A DNA stretch of 33,851 bases. Origin: a virus. Of the stretch, positions 17,261 through 25,774 are shown piece after piece. Position 1 is the first letter of the stretch. The number at the start of each line of letters is the position of its first letter. Below the pieces are notes generated by a model. It made no database searches. It was given only the letters and a program-made list of their open reading frames with translations, and had not been told where the DNA came from. Location: positions 1 through 33,851 of the IMG/VR virus record IMGVR_UViG_3300043409_001570. One strand, 5' to 3'. Both the position numbers and the translations under genes were made by a program.

Positions 17261-20008
17261 CTAATTTTTATTAATTGCTGCTATATACTCACCACTTTGG
17301 CGAGTTTTAGATTTCTCTTCTAATGCTCTAGCTTTTAATTCTAAGTCTTTAAGTTTCAACTCTCTAGCATCATTCATTTGCTGTTCTCTTAACTTAAAAT
17401 TATTAGCATCACTTTCCATTCTATGATTTAATTCTAAGTTTTTTATAGATTGATTAGCTTGTTCACTGATATATTCCATACTATTTGGATCTGTTTTCAT
17501 ATCAGCAGCTCTACCCATTGCTTGTATCTTTTCTTGCTCTAATCTAGATTCTCTATCTTTTTGTTTAGACATTTCTTGTCTTTCCCACTCTTTTTGATTA
17601 TTTTGATCAATCATTTGTTGCTGTTGTGCAGCTTGTTGTGATTGTGAATCTTGTGCTTGTTGTTGTTCTTTTTGTCTTGCTTTTCTTTCCATATTAGCAA
17701 TTTCTACAACTTCAGACCAAGAATCTGAGCCTATTAATCTTGCTAATTCTAATGTATCTGATCCTGTTGTATTATTAGAAATAAGTAAGTTCTTAAATGT
17801 TTCAAGATTTTTTCTCTTCTTACTATCTGAAGTAACAATCATTCCAAGTCTTCGTAAAGGAAACTCAGGATCTGTCATTTTTAAAAATTGAATTGATCCA
17901 TCAGACTTTGTATAGTAAAGAGATAAATCTTTTTTATTAGACTGACAATATTGTGCTACAGATAAATGTAGCTCTAAAGCTCCTTTATGGAAATTTGAGA
18001 ACTCCTCATGTACTCCTGATATTTGAGCTACATTTGATTCATTACTTAATCTAACTCCCTCAGCAGTTTCATACTTTGTCGGTTGATTTAATATTGGATT
18101 TATTCCAATCAGTTCATAAGCTTTCTTTTGAAAGAAATCTGCTAATTGAACTCTACTTGCAATCTCTTGTGCATGTGAGATATTAATTGCTTGTATTGGA
18201 TTGGCATTATTCATTGTCTTCTGAGAATCGAGCGAGAAATTAACCGGCATAAGTCCTACAGATTTTGCTGTATTTCTCATAGCCATTAATGCACTTTCTG
18301 CATCTCCCCATCCTTCATACTCAGAAGGAATTAAATCAGTACTCATTAATAGTACCATACCCAACTCCTTTTCAATTAATGCACCAATCTGATTCATACA
18401 AAGATTATACTTTGCTTGGAATGGTAAAAACTTACCAACAGTAGATGCACCAACTTTACCTGCAACAGGCAATAACACATCATATTCCGAATCTCCTTTA
18501 ATTTGATGCTCCATTGGAGTTACATCAATATATATTGGCTCAGTTAAATTACCACTTTGTATTTTTACTCCATAGTATGTAACCGGTTTATATTGCCATT
18601 TCAATGTACCTGGCTCAAAACTTGTTATAATATCGTGAATACTTTGTTTAAAAGTCTGTTTAATATTATTCTCTTTTAAGAAATCTTTTAGGATATCTTC
18701 AGTAACTTCTTCCGTTACAACTCTTCCATACTCATTTTCATATGTAAGATATCCCCATAAGTCATATGCCTTAAAGTATACTTCTGTAACTTGACACAAA
18801 TCTCTTCTGTGTATAAAGTCATCTCTTAGTAATCTAGCTAATGAATTATGTATACCAACATTTCCATCTGCCATTCTAGGTAAATATCTTTCTTTTACAG
18901 AAGATGATCCATCTTTATTAAAAACAGTTTCAATACCCATTGGTGTATCTAACTCATCTTGTAAGTTCAACATGAAGTTATAATCATGATACCCTTTAAA
19001 AGGTACTGTCTCTAATTGAAGGAAATTTGAATTAATTGCTTGTTCTACAGTCCCTGAAACAACTCCTGCTGATACAAAATTGTCCCAAGTTGTATTTCCA
19101 CCTAAAAGCTCTTTTTGTTTTTCTGCTGAAATTTTATGTCCATACTCTGAAATACACTCACTTGGTGTTTTCGGTACAACTCTTCCAACATATTCTCCTT
19201 TTTGAATATCCTCTAATTCAATCTCTTTAGAGAAGAATGTGACTTTTGGACTCCAGTTATTAGGTTGGTATTTATCGTGGTATATTTTATATTCCCTAAA
19301 ACATCTTCCTGATGTTAAGTAATCTTTTAAAGATTGTTTATTTAACTTTAATAAATTAAATCTTTCTTCATCTTGCTCTAATGTAGCTTCACCCCAAACA
19401 ACTCCATTTGTTTTAAATCCTTTATTCTTAGAGTCTTCGTTTGCTTTTGTTGTAAACTCATTTCTAACCTCTTCTAATTGACTAAGATATTGTTGTTGTT
19501 CTTCTTCAGAAGAAAATTGCTTACCCTCTGAAGTAAATCCGTTTTCTGCTAAGTGTGTCTCTACATAATTATCAACTACTTCTTTAAGAAGTTTTTTGAT
19601 TTGATCGTCTTTATATCTTATGAAATCATTCTTTGCAACTTCTCCTGTATCTTGTACATGGAACTTATCTTGCAAATCAACATACTTATCAACAATAGTG
19701 TTTACTACAATACTCGTAATATCATAATGTTTTAAAAATGTTGGGATCCCTACACCATCTAATAAATTTTCTAATCCTTTTAAATGTGGAACTACTTCAG
19801 AAAGTTCTTGGTAAGACATCTTACCTTCAACCATTCTATAGTTATCAAAAAAACTTAAGTTCTCATGGATTTGCTTCAAACCAATATGCTCAAAAGAGTC
19901 CATTACAGCTTTCTTCCATTTATCCGTATCCTTTACCTTTTTAGGTACAGTCATTGGAGGAAGCAAATCTGTTCTACTAAGTGAATCTAAAAAAGACGTA
20001 TTCATCAT
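17261..20008 (-). CDS. Portal protein candidate
   Basis: The 915-residue protein follows the terminase gene and precedes the scaffold candidate, so it is in the portal position. The N-terminal 650 residues form a mixed helical/strand region with patterns such as TFLKHYDITSIVVNTIVDKY (about 90-109) and YYGVKIQSGN...YIDVTPMEHQ (about 485-510). Residues about 760-900 are a long Gln/Glu/Lys-rich coiled coil, consistent with a long barrel or crown. At this length it resembles the very large portals of crAss-like and related Bacteroidota phages rather than the 400-600-residue ones of siphoviruses. The role is translocation of DNA by a dodecameric ring at the capsid vertex. Call rests on order, size and architecture. 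Confidence 0.72.
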   Translation of the reverse strand: MMNTSFLDSLSRTDLLPPMTVPKKVKDTDKWKKAVMDSFEHIGLKQIHENLSFFDNYRMVEGKMSYQELSEVVPHLKGLENLLDGVGIPTFLKHYDITSIVVNTIVDKYVDLQDKFHVQDTGEVAKNDFIRYKDDQIKKLLKEVVDNYVETHLAENGFTSEGKQFSSEEEQQQYLSQLEEVRNEFTTKANEDSKNKGFKTNGVVWGEATLEQDEERFNLLKLNKQSLKDYLTSGRCFREYKIYHDKYQPNNWSPKVTFFSKEIELEDIQKGEYVGRVVPKTPSECISEYGHKISAEKQKELLGGNTTWDNFVSAGVVSGTVEQAINSNFLQLETVPFKGYHDYNFMLNLQDELDTPMGIETVFNKDGSSSVKERYLPRMADGNVGIHNSLARLLRDDFIHRRDLCQVTEVYFKAYDLWGYLTYENEYGRVVTEEVTEDILKDFLKENNIKQTFKQSIHDIITSFEPGTLKWQYKPVTYYGVKIQSGNLTEPIYIDVTPMEHQIKGDSEYDVLLPVAGKVGASTVGKFLPFQAKYNLCMNQIGALIEKELGMVLLMSTDLIPSEYEGWGDAESALMAMRNTAKSVGLMPVNFSLDSQKTMNNANPIQAINISHAQEIASRVQLADFFQKKAYELIGINPILNQPTKYETAEGVRLSNESNVAQISGVHEEFSNFHKGALELHLSVAQYCQSNKKDLSLYYTKSDGSIQFLKMTDPEFPLRRLGMIVTSDSKKRKNLETFKNLLISNNTTGSDTLELARLIGSDSWSEVVEIANMERKARQKEQQQAQDSQSQQAAQQQQMIDQNNQKEWERQEMSKQKDRESRLEQEKIQAMGRAADMKTDPNSMEYISEQANQSIKNLELNHRMESDANNFKLREQQMNDARELKLKDLELKARALEEKSKTRQSGEYIAAINKN

Positions 20009-20012
20009 TGTA

Positions 20013-20045
20013 CAAACTTACTAATTGTAGATTTCATATTAAAAA
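20013..20045 (-). promoter_or_regulatory. Promoter-like site upstream of the portal gene
   Basis: On the minus strand TAAGTTTG fits TAnnTTTG and is preceded by 20 nt and a T-run instead of TTTG. The flank TGAAAAATCTTATG matches the AAAATCTTAT element of late promoter C. The box ends 4 nt before the ATG. Confidence 0.4.
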
Positions 20046-20063
20046 ACATAAGATTTTTCACCA

Positions 20064-23000
20064 TTAAAAGGCACTAGGTCTCCTTGATCCAAAGACAGAT
20101 AACCCTACCTTTTTAGGTCCTGAAATATTATTATATTCAGTGGTTTTTCTCTTTTCTGCCGGCCTTACATTATTTTTATCCAACTCTCTTGCATAAGCTA
20201 ATGAATGCATAAATGCAGTGATCCTATCGAAGTTACCCCCTTTTCTATAAGAAAGCATTTCTTTTAGAAGAGCTATATCTAGGATGTACTCTACTCCGTA
20301 TTTAATTATCTCGTTACCATCTTCATCAATCCCAATTACGTGCTCCTCTTTGCAATAGTCTATAAGCATATTAAACATATAAGCCTTATTACCTCCTGTA
20401 GGATAAATACCGAATTTTGAGTTTAACTTTGCATTTCCATTTTGTGATGAGTTAGAAAAAGATATTGATGGTGCTAACAATTGTTCAGATTTATATTTAG
20501 TATCTAAAAACTGTTTAAAACTAACATCGACAGCCTCCATCATGCAGATGGCATGAAATGCTTCAATCAACGTTTCTCCTGTTTTATGAAAGTCAGAATG
20601 TCTAAAAGGTCTTGCTACATAAGATGCTGCAATTGTTTCACAAGGAGAGTTCATCTCCAAATTTCTTCTTTTCAATACATAAAAAGCACCAAGCGAATCT
20701 GTATCAGATTGATCTAATTTATAATCATCGAGACCTGATACATATGTGTACTTATGAGGTTGAGTCTCTGGAAGTTCTCCAAATAATAAAATTGGTGCAT
20801 CTGCTTCTCCTCCACCATGGGAAACTTCTGCTAATTTCTTTGAAGAAAATTCTTGTTTATATTCTCCGTTGTGTTTATAAATATTAACACTTTTACCTAA
20901 AATACCTTCATCTTCAAGCTTCCTTATATGCTTATCGATAACAGCTGTTGGGAAAGGGTTTGAGGAAGCTGTTATAAATACATCTGCAATTTCTAATGGA
21001 AAGTACATTCTATTTCTTTCTCTATCCTCCTCCTTTTTAAATGCATTGTTTTTATCTTTTATAAAAGTAGATGCTTTCTCCCAATCTGTTGCATTTACTT
21101 TTATCTTCTCTAAATCACCGTTTTCAATATCTAGGTATTCTGCTAAATTTATAGCTTTTTTAGGTACAGGTAAACGATAAGACATCTGTCCTGGAACAAA
21201 TGTACAGAAACTCTCTTTCTTACTTCTCTCCCAAGTTATAAACTCAGGATCAACTTTCCTATCTAATGTATCCCAATTCATAGGAAGCATATCGTAAGCT
21301 TCAGGATTTGATAATACATCCTTTGCATCTTTACTAAGATCCTGATTACCAGAAGTACCACTTAAAATAGGTACAAGCTTCATACCATATTGAGTCTTAA
21401 ATGAAGGGAGTGCAGATTGTAGTACTTTCTTAAATCCCCATTTTCCGCAGTTATGTGTAACTATATAATTCTCAGTAAGAAAAAGATTACTTTGGTTATC
21501 TACCTTAATACAATAGACTTGATTTTTTCCAACATACTTAATATCTGAAATAGTTATTCTTGTCTTATAAGCTAGTTTCTTTTTAGAGTTGTTATTTCCC
21601 TCTACTAGGTTATAGTTAGCTAATTTTCTATTCAATCTAAAAATAGGAAGGTCTGTATATAATCTAAATCTATAAGCATCTTTGCATACTACTTTCTTTC
21701 CATTCTTAGTATAAGATGTTTTCTTTATAGAATGTTTTAAACTAATACCTAACCCTCTACACAGTATTTCAAATGATTTTGCTAATTCAGGAATAGATGT
21801 TGAGAACTCAATATGCCCATTCTTTGACACACTCCCATCAGTATCCATCAATCCTTGTAGTAAGCTTAATCTATCCTCTATAGAAGAGTATAGATAATCG
21901 TTTGGTATGTTCTTCAAGATATCTAATTTGTATTCTCTTAGTCTATCAATTAAAGGATTCAAGTTATAACCTCTTTGTCCAATATTTGTAACAATCCTAC
22001 TTATATAAAAATCAGGATTAGGTGTGGAATTTGGATGAATTCTACTACACTTCATTCCTAGAGATTCAGCATAAGATTCACAATAGTCTAATATCTCTTT
22101 GTCAATACTACAAATAGAACTTGTGCCTATAAAACCATCTCCTAAATAAAGTCCTAACCAATAAGGATCTATCTTTAAATCCTTTTTACTATAGGATATT
22201 GGTTCATTAATAGGTAAAGAGTAAATAAGAGATTTTGATACTTTATTATATCTTTTATCTATTTTTTCATAGTAGTACTTTTTTCGTATTTCCTCTGTAG
22301 TTAATTCCTGCCAACAAGATTTAGAAGTATTGTATACTTTCCAAATATGATTATCAGAAGCTATTACTGATCTACCATCTGATAAGGTAATACTATATGT
22401 ATCAACTACTCCTGGATTTATCTTGTCTAATATCTTTGTTAGTTTTCCATCATCTCCATAGATTTGGTCTCCTACTTTTACATCTTTAATTGGTTTTTCA
22501 AATCCATCATAATAGATCAATGAATCTTCATGTAAAGCTTCATCTAGAATAAATCCTACAGGAGACAAACCTGCACCTTTCTCAGAAGAGTTATCTGTAC
22601 CACCAGATCCATTAGTTATGGATATGTGAGAATGTGGTATCCTAAAACCGTCTTTTTCTTTAATACCTAATTCAACTTTATTATCCCATTCTTGAATCAA
22701 TTGAGGTATATACATTGCAGGACTTACATTATTAAACCCAACCTTTAAAAGAGTTGATATAGCTTTTAAATCTCCATCATTGCCTCCCATAACAGAAGTA
22801 GTACCATTAGCTTTAGTTGAATTTAACCAAGTAATCAAAGATGCTAACATACTAGATTTTGTAAAACCACGACATCCAAAAAGCATTAATCCTAAACCTT
22901 TAGCTTCAGCCTCTTCATAATTCTCCATAACAAATAACATATTGTCATCTAGTGGAGGATTCATTATTAGCTCTTTACCATCTTCTGTTGGAATAGGTGT

Positions 23001-23201
23001 CTTGAAGAAGTTTAAATGCCAATATAACCAAGGGTGGATACGATACCCACCGATAGTTATACCTTCTGTAATTTTTCTCTTTTCCTCTAAATAAAAATCT
23101 ATTACATCTATTTGCTGATCAAAAAAGTTTTTTCTAGGATTCCACTTTGGAGGATTCTTAATATTTATGAAAAGTTCATTAGATGTTAGAAATTGAGACA
23201 T
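20064..23201 (-). CDS. terL: Terminase large subunit interrupted by an intein
   Basis: The 1045-residue precursor is the DNA-packaging motor. The ATPase domain has a P-loop variant GCRGFTKS (109-116, with Thr where Gly usually precedes Lys) and Walker B FILDE (217-221). An intein of 363 residues (222-584) sits immediately after the catalytic Glu221, and the host protein resumes at CGKWGF, giving a spliced product of about 682 residues. The nuclease domain has acidic clusters typical of the RNase H-like fold: GLDDYKLDQ (823-831) and FDRITAFMHS (991-1000). The mature protein docks on the portal, translocates DNA with ATP and cuts the concatemer. The small gene directly upstream is a candidate partner small subunit. 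The precursor is expected to be inactive until the intein splices out. Confidence 0.93.
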   Translation of the reverse strand: MSQFLTSNELFINIKNPPKWNPRKNFFDQQIDVIDFYLEEKRKITEGITIGGYRIHPWLYWHLNFFKTPIPTEDGKELIMNPPLDDNMLFVMENYEEAEAKGLGLMLFGCRGFTKSSMLASLITWLNSTKANGTTSVMGGNDGDLKAISTLLKVGFNNVSPAMYIPQLIQEWDNKVELGIKEKDGFRIPHSHISITNGSGGTDNSSEKGAGLSPVGFILDEALHEDSLIYYDGFEKPIKDVKVGDQIYGDDGKLTKILDKINPGVVDTYSITLSDGRSVIASDNHIWKVYNTSKSCWQELTTEEIRKKYYYEKIDKRYNKVSKSLIYSLPINEPISYSKKDLKIDPYWLGLYLGDGFIGTSSICSIDKEILDYCESYAESLGMKCSRIHPNSTPNPDFYISRIVTNIGQRGYNLNPLIDRLREYKLDILKNIPNDYLYSSIEDRLSLLQGLMDTDGSVSKNGHIEFSTSIPELAKSFEILCRGLGISLKHSIKKTSYTKNGKKVVCKDAYRFRLYTDLPIFRLNRKLANYNLVEGNNNSKKKLAYKTRITISDIKYVGKNQVYCIKVDNQSNLFLTENYIVTHNCGKWGFKKVLQSALPSFKTQYGMKLVPILSGTSGNQDLSKDAKDVLSNPEAYDMLPMNWDTLDRKVDPEFITWERSKKESFCTFVPGQMSYRLPVPKKAINLAEYLDIENGDLEKIKVNATDWEKASTFIKDKNNAFKKEEDRERNRMYFPLEIADVFITASSNPFPTAVIDKHIRKLEDEGILGKSVNIYKHNGEYKQEFSSKKLAEVSHGGGEADAPILLFGELPETQPHKYTYVSGLDDYKLDQSDTDSLGAFYVLKRRNLEMNSPCETIAASYVARPFRHSDFHKTGETLIEAFHAICMMEAVDVSFKQFLDTKYKSEQLLAPSISFSNSSQNGNAKLNSKFGIYPTGGNKAYMFNMLIDYCKEEHVIGIDEDGNEIIKYGVEYILDIALLKEMLSYRKGGNFDRITAFMHSLAYARELDKNNVRPAEKRKTTEYNNISGPKKVGLSVFGSRRPSAF
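21450..22538 (-). other. Intein with LAGLIDADG endonuclease domain, class 3-like, inside terL
   Basis: The intein spans residues 222-584 of the terminase precursor (363 residues). It begins with Ala222, not the usual Cys or Ser, in the block A pattern ALHEDSLI, and ends VTHN with Cys585 as the first downstream extein residue. Block B carries His285 with Trp287 (SDNHIW), block F carries Cys564 (VYCIKV), and block G carries Thr582 (VTHN). Trp at B:12, Cys at F:4 and Thr at G:5 make up the signature of class 3 inteins, in which the block F Cys attacks the upstream junction because residue 1 cannot. Two LAGLIDADG motifs, YWLGLYLGDG (347-356) and LLQGLMDTDG (447-456), show a probable homing endonuclease. 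Confidence 0.88.
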
Positions 23202-23203
23202 AA

Positions 23204-23668
23204 TTAAATATTATTAAACATTATTTTTAAATTATCTTCTGTTAAATGTTTTTCTGTTGTAGACTCCATAAATTTTGCAATGATTTCAGGTTGCAATTCT
23301 ATTAACTCACCATTTTTAACAGAATAGAATAATCTTGATACTTGTGTGATATTCTCAAGAATAAGTGTATCTTCTGGATCCAGGTATGACATATCAATTT
23401 CCATCACTGTTGCAAGATTTGTCAAAACAGTTATCCTATTCATCAACCCTTCTAAATCTTTAATAGCTAAAGTCGTAAACTGTTGTCCATGAGCAATCTC
23501 TAATAAAAGACCTCTCATATCATCAAAAGTAACTGATGGATTATTCTTTTTATATTCAACTACCTCTTGTTGTTTTTTAAAATTCTCTGATAAAGATTTA
23601 TCAATAACTTTAGATGTTTCCAAATACTCACTGATCTGGTTCTTAACGAATTCTTGTAACTTTTCCAT
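23204..23668 (-). CDS. Hypothetical protein directly upstream of terL; small terminase candidate
   Basis: The 154-residue protein is almost entirely helical with coiled-coil character at about 1-40 and 60-95. It ends 2 nt before the terminase start, and the position immediately upstream of terL is where the small subunit usually lies. No helix-turn-helix is evident, so assignment as small terminase is only contextual. It could equally be an assembly cofactor. Confidence 0.6.
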   Translation of the reverse strand: MEKLQEFVKNQISEYLETSKVIDKSLSENFKKQQEVVEYKKNNPSVTFDDMRGLLLEIAHGQQFTTLAIKDLEGLMNRITVLTNLATVMEIDMSYLDPEDTLILENITQVSRLFYSVKNGELIELQPEIIAKFMESTTEKHLTEDNLKIMFNNI

Positions 23669-23669
23669 A

Positions 23670-23888
23670 TTAATTATACTTATTTAATTTTTGTGATTCC
23701 TTTTTTAATGCTTTCTCTGCTGCTGAATAGAAGTCTTCATCTGTTATCGACAATAAGTCTGACTTACTGAATTTTTCAAATCCATCCATATTTTTTAAAA
23801 CTGCTAAAACTGTTTGTGAAAAAGTATAGTCAGGTATTAATGCCCTAAACTCTTCCATCTTTCCATCTACTAAAACTCTGTAATTCAT
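23670..23888 (-). CDS. Hypothetical small protein
   Basis: This 72-residue protein begins with a short strand pair (MNYRVLVDGKMEEF) and ends in a helical, Lys-rich segment. It is packed between neighbours with gaps of 1-3 nt, so it belongs to the same operon as terL. I do not recognise a family. Confidence 0.65.
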   Translation of the reverse strand: MNYRVLVDGKMEEFRALIPDYTFSQTVLAVLKNMDGFEKFSKSDLLSITDEDFYSAAEKALKKESQKLNKYN

Positions 23889-23891
23889 TTT

Positions 23892-24554
23892 TTATAATTT
23901 AATTATTCTAAATCTTATAGTTACAGTTTTAAACACTCTTTCTGTAACCTTATACTCTATGTTTAATGTTTTCTCATTTAATCCTTGCCTAAATCCAATT
24001 GTAGATATAGTGACATCTAATTTATTTTCACTTTTATTAATTGGCGTAATAACATCAACATGCGTACAACCACATCCAACAGTTGTTTTACTAATTGTCT
24101 GAGGTTTCTTTGATAGAATATTAAAAGAAAGTTTAACTGTATTCTGATCAGTCACCCCTAAATCATATAAAAATTCTTTATTAGTATTTTTTACTTTATG
24201 ATCTGAAGAAGTTTGGATTATTGTATAATCTCCTGAACTATCACTAACTTCAAGTGCTTCCCATAAAGGTGTCAATCCTATTTCAATTCTTCCACATGTT
24301 TCCGTTTTAGATGCACTCTTTTGTCTTATGCAACAACCACATGCTGTACAATGAGGGCCATCCCCACATAATCCTGTTTTAATTTTTAATTTATCAGTGA
24401 ATGACAATTTCTCTGATGGTATATTATCTGAATTATATTCACATGGTGAACACTTACTAACCCTATCTTGATACCACTCTTGGTCAATAGGCAATTCATT
24501 TAAGAAAGCTTTTGCAATAACTGCTCCTTTTTTAAGTATGTTTTTCATTTCCAT
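23892..24554 (-). CDS. Cys-rich protein with C-terminal DUF1573-like domain
   Basis: The 220-residue protein has two parts. The N-terminal half contains Cys at 35, 38, 63, 69, 72, 74, 75 and 87 (KCSPCEY, then CTACGCCI), a pattern expected of a zinc-binding or other metal-binding module. The C-terminal half (about 125-220) contains VKLSFNILSKKPQTI followed by VGCGCTHVDVI (159-169) and a strand-rich tail, the layout of DUF1573 Ig-like domains with their CGCT motif. Neither half has a signal peptide. Fusion of the two is unusual. It is encoded in the head-gene operon with a small overlap with the IHF-like gene, suggesting a virion or packaging accessory. Confidence 0.65.
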   Translation of the reverse strand: MEMKNILKKGAVIAKAFLNELPIDQEWYQDRVSKCSPCEYNSDNIPSEKLSFTDKLKIKTGLCGDGPHCTACGCCIRQKSASKTETCGRIEIGLTPLWEALEVSDSSGDYTIIQTSSDHKVKNTNKEFLYDLGVTDQNTVKLSFNILSKKPQTISKTTVGCGCTHVDVITPINKSENKLDVTISTIGFRQGLNEKTLNIEYKVTERVFKTVTIRFRIIKL

Positions 24555-24961
24555 TTTGTGTTTTGATAGTTTTCAATTTCCTCTACACTTTTTCTTCCAA
24601 CATAGCTGTAATCTGATACAACTGATTTTTTTGCATGTCTTCTTTCACATTTTGTAATCATTATCTTTGTAATATAGTTCTGTCTTTTTATTGCAAATAA
24701 TCTAGCTTTTTTGATATACAGCTCTTTACTTGTAGAGTAAACATCTTTGTATCTAAATGCCTTAAGAAATCCAACTTTAAGATACATATACCCTATGTAA
24801 GGTAATTTTATAGAAAGTACTAAAGGATCTTTCATCACTGAATGAATATACTTTGTTATAAATGTTAGAATATATTCAACCTGCTTTTCTGTTGCCCCTG
24901 TACGTTCTGCAACTTTTTTTACAATATCTTTATTTGTTGTTATTTCTTTTTCGCTATCCAT
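24545..24961 (-). CDS. HU/IHF-like DNA-bending protein
   Basis: In the 138-residue protein, residues about 9-70 match the N-terminal helices of HU/IHF proteins (NKDIVKKVAERTGATEKQVE, then a helix TFITKYIHSVMKD) followed by strand-like LPYIGYMYLKVG, the family's beta-sheet entry. The DNA-binding arm region is diverged and the C-terminus (about 80-138) is a basic extension rich in Lys and Arg. HU/IHF-type dimers bend DNA and help replication, packaging or gene control. IHF-like genes near terminases are a known feature of several Bacteroidota phages. Start and stop overlap neighbours by a few bases, implying coupling. Confidence 0.7.
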   Translation of the reverse strand: MDSEKEITTNKDIVKKVAERTGATEKQVEYILTFITKYIHSVMKDPLVLSIKLPYIGYMYLKVGFLKAFRYKDVYSTSKELYIKKARLFAIKRQNYITKIMITKCERRHAKKSVVSDYSYVGRKSVEEIENYQNTKWK

Positions 24962-25341
24962 TAACCTGCAACTAATGAAAACATCACTCTAGTAAAATCA
25001 CCACCATTACCCTGGTAATAATCTGAAAGAGCCTGTAGTTCAGGATTTAAGAAAGATACTCTTGTATTCATATCAGATTTGATTAAGAATCCACCCTCTC
25101 TTAACTCAGAATTTAAACAATTTAAATTCTCTTTTTCTAAACCTAATAATTTACAGGCATAATTTTTTGTGTCTTTACTATAACCCTTTTTAATATAAAT
25201 ACTTAGCAATGTAACTAATTTTGCTCTTAACATTTTTGTTTTATCTCCTGTTATAGTTTTATAACATGAATACACTGTAATCAAGTTCTTTAAAACCTCA
25301 AACTCATTTTTTGATTTAATCTCTAATTGATAAATATTCAT
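24961..25341 (-). CDS. Hypothetical helical protein, first gene of the leftward operon
   Basis: The 126-residue protein is helical and basic in the first two thirds, with Leu/Ile heptad-like spacing at about 14-34 and 40-66, and a more strand-like C-terminus (FLIKSDMNTRVSFL...). Its ATG follows the leftward promoter at 25365 by about 20 nt, so it is the first translated gene of the whole structural arm. Its stop overlaps the next ATG (TAATG). A regulator or structural cofactor would fit the location, but no diagnostic motif is seen. Confidence 0.7.
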   Translation of the reverse strand: MNIYQLEIKSKNEFEVLKNLITVYSCYKTITGDKTKMLRAKLVTLLSIYIKKGYSKDTKNYACKLLGLEKENLNCLNSELREGGFLIKSDMNTRVSFLNPELQALSDYYQGNGGDFTRVMFSLVAG

Positions 25342-25364
25342 ATCCTGTTTCTATAATTATGGGG

Positions 25365-25395
25365 CGAATATAACACTATTTTGTTAAAAAACAAA
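25365..25395 (-). promoter_or_regulatory. Leftward promoter of the structural arm
   Basis: Minus-strand TTTG, a 19-nt spacer and TATATTCG, one mismatch from TAnnTTTG. It faces the leftward operon and overlaps the palindrome at 25380-25395, which covers its -33 element. Confidence 0.55.
25380..25395. repeat. 16-nt palindrome in the divergent promoter region
   Basis: TTTGTT, a 4-nt AAAA spacer and AACAAA form a perfect 6-bp inverted repeat. A related inverted arm (GTTTTTTTAAC at 25437-25447, one base longer than the reverse complement of GTTAAAAAAC at 25383-25392) lies at the rightward promoter. Both may be operator half-sites that allow one regulator to control both arms. Confidence 0.4.
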
Positions 25396-25434
25396 CAACA
25401 TGTATAATATTTAACATATTTTAACTAAATTGTA

Positions 25435-25465
25435 TTGTTTTTTTAACATTCAAAATGTATATTTG
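25435..25465 (+). promoter_or_regulatory. Rightward promoter of the DNA-metabolism arm
   Basis: TTG, a 20-nt spacer and perfect TATATTTG lead directly to the ATG at 25470, with only 4 nt between box and start codon, implying a leaderless or nearly leaderless message. Confidence 0.6.
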
Positions 25466-25469
25466 TCTT

Positions 25470-25682
25470 ATGATATTTGAAGACTACTTTTACGAGGTTT
25501 GGAACGAGATGCCAGACTCAATTATAACAGAAGAATACTACAATAAAAATGAAGCCTTATTTGAGGCTATCACTTATGATTTCTTCCACTACAATGAACA
25601 GACAAATAGTTTGCCAACTTATGTGGCAAGGTTTGTTATTCAGCAGATTATAAATAATTCTTTAATTTTAGGAATTAGATGA
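25470..25682 (+). CDS. Hypothetical small protein, first gene of the rightward arm
   Basis: The frame opens at an ATG at 25455 that lies inside the promoter box, so the ATG at 25470 (MIFEDYFYEVWNEM) is the more likely start, giving 70 residues. The protein is acidic, with many aromatic residues in the first half, and is probably helical. Early genes in this position are often regulators or host-takeover factors, but I see no motif to support a specific function. Confidence 0.6.
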   Translation: MIFEDYFYEVWNEMPDSIITEEYYNKNEALFEAITYDFFHYNEQTNSLPTYVARFVIQQIINNSLILGIR

Positions 25683-25688
25683 TATTTT

Positions 25689-25720
25689 TTTGTTATTCTG
25701 AAATAATTTTTGTATTTTTA
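25689..25720 (+). promoter_or_regulatory. Promoter candidate for the polymerase-like gene
   Basis: TTTG, a 20-nt spacer and TATTTTTA, one mismatch from TAnnTTTG. It lies 54 nt before the ATG at 25775, so the message would have a leader. Confidence 0.45.
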
Positions 25721-25774
25721 CAAACTATATATTGTAACGAATAATAATTAAAAAAACCATATAATTTTCATCTT

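Noticed and set aside
17261-25341. Firm assignment to crAss-like phages
   Set aside because: Layout and IHF-like, portal and phosphoesterase genes are compatible, but no decisive marker such as the giant RNA polymerase genes is in the window.
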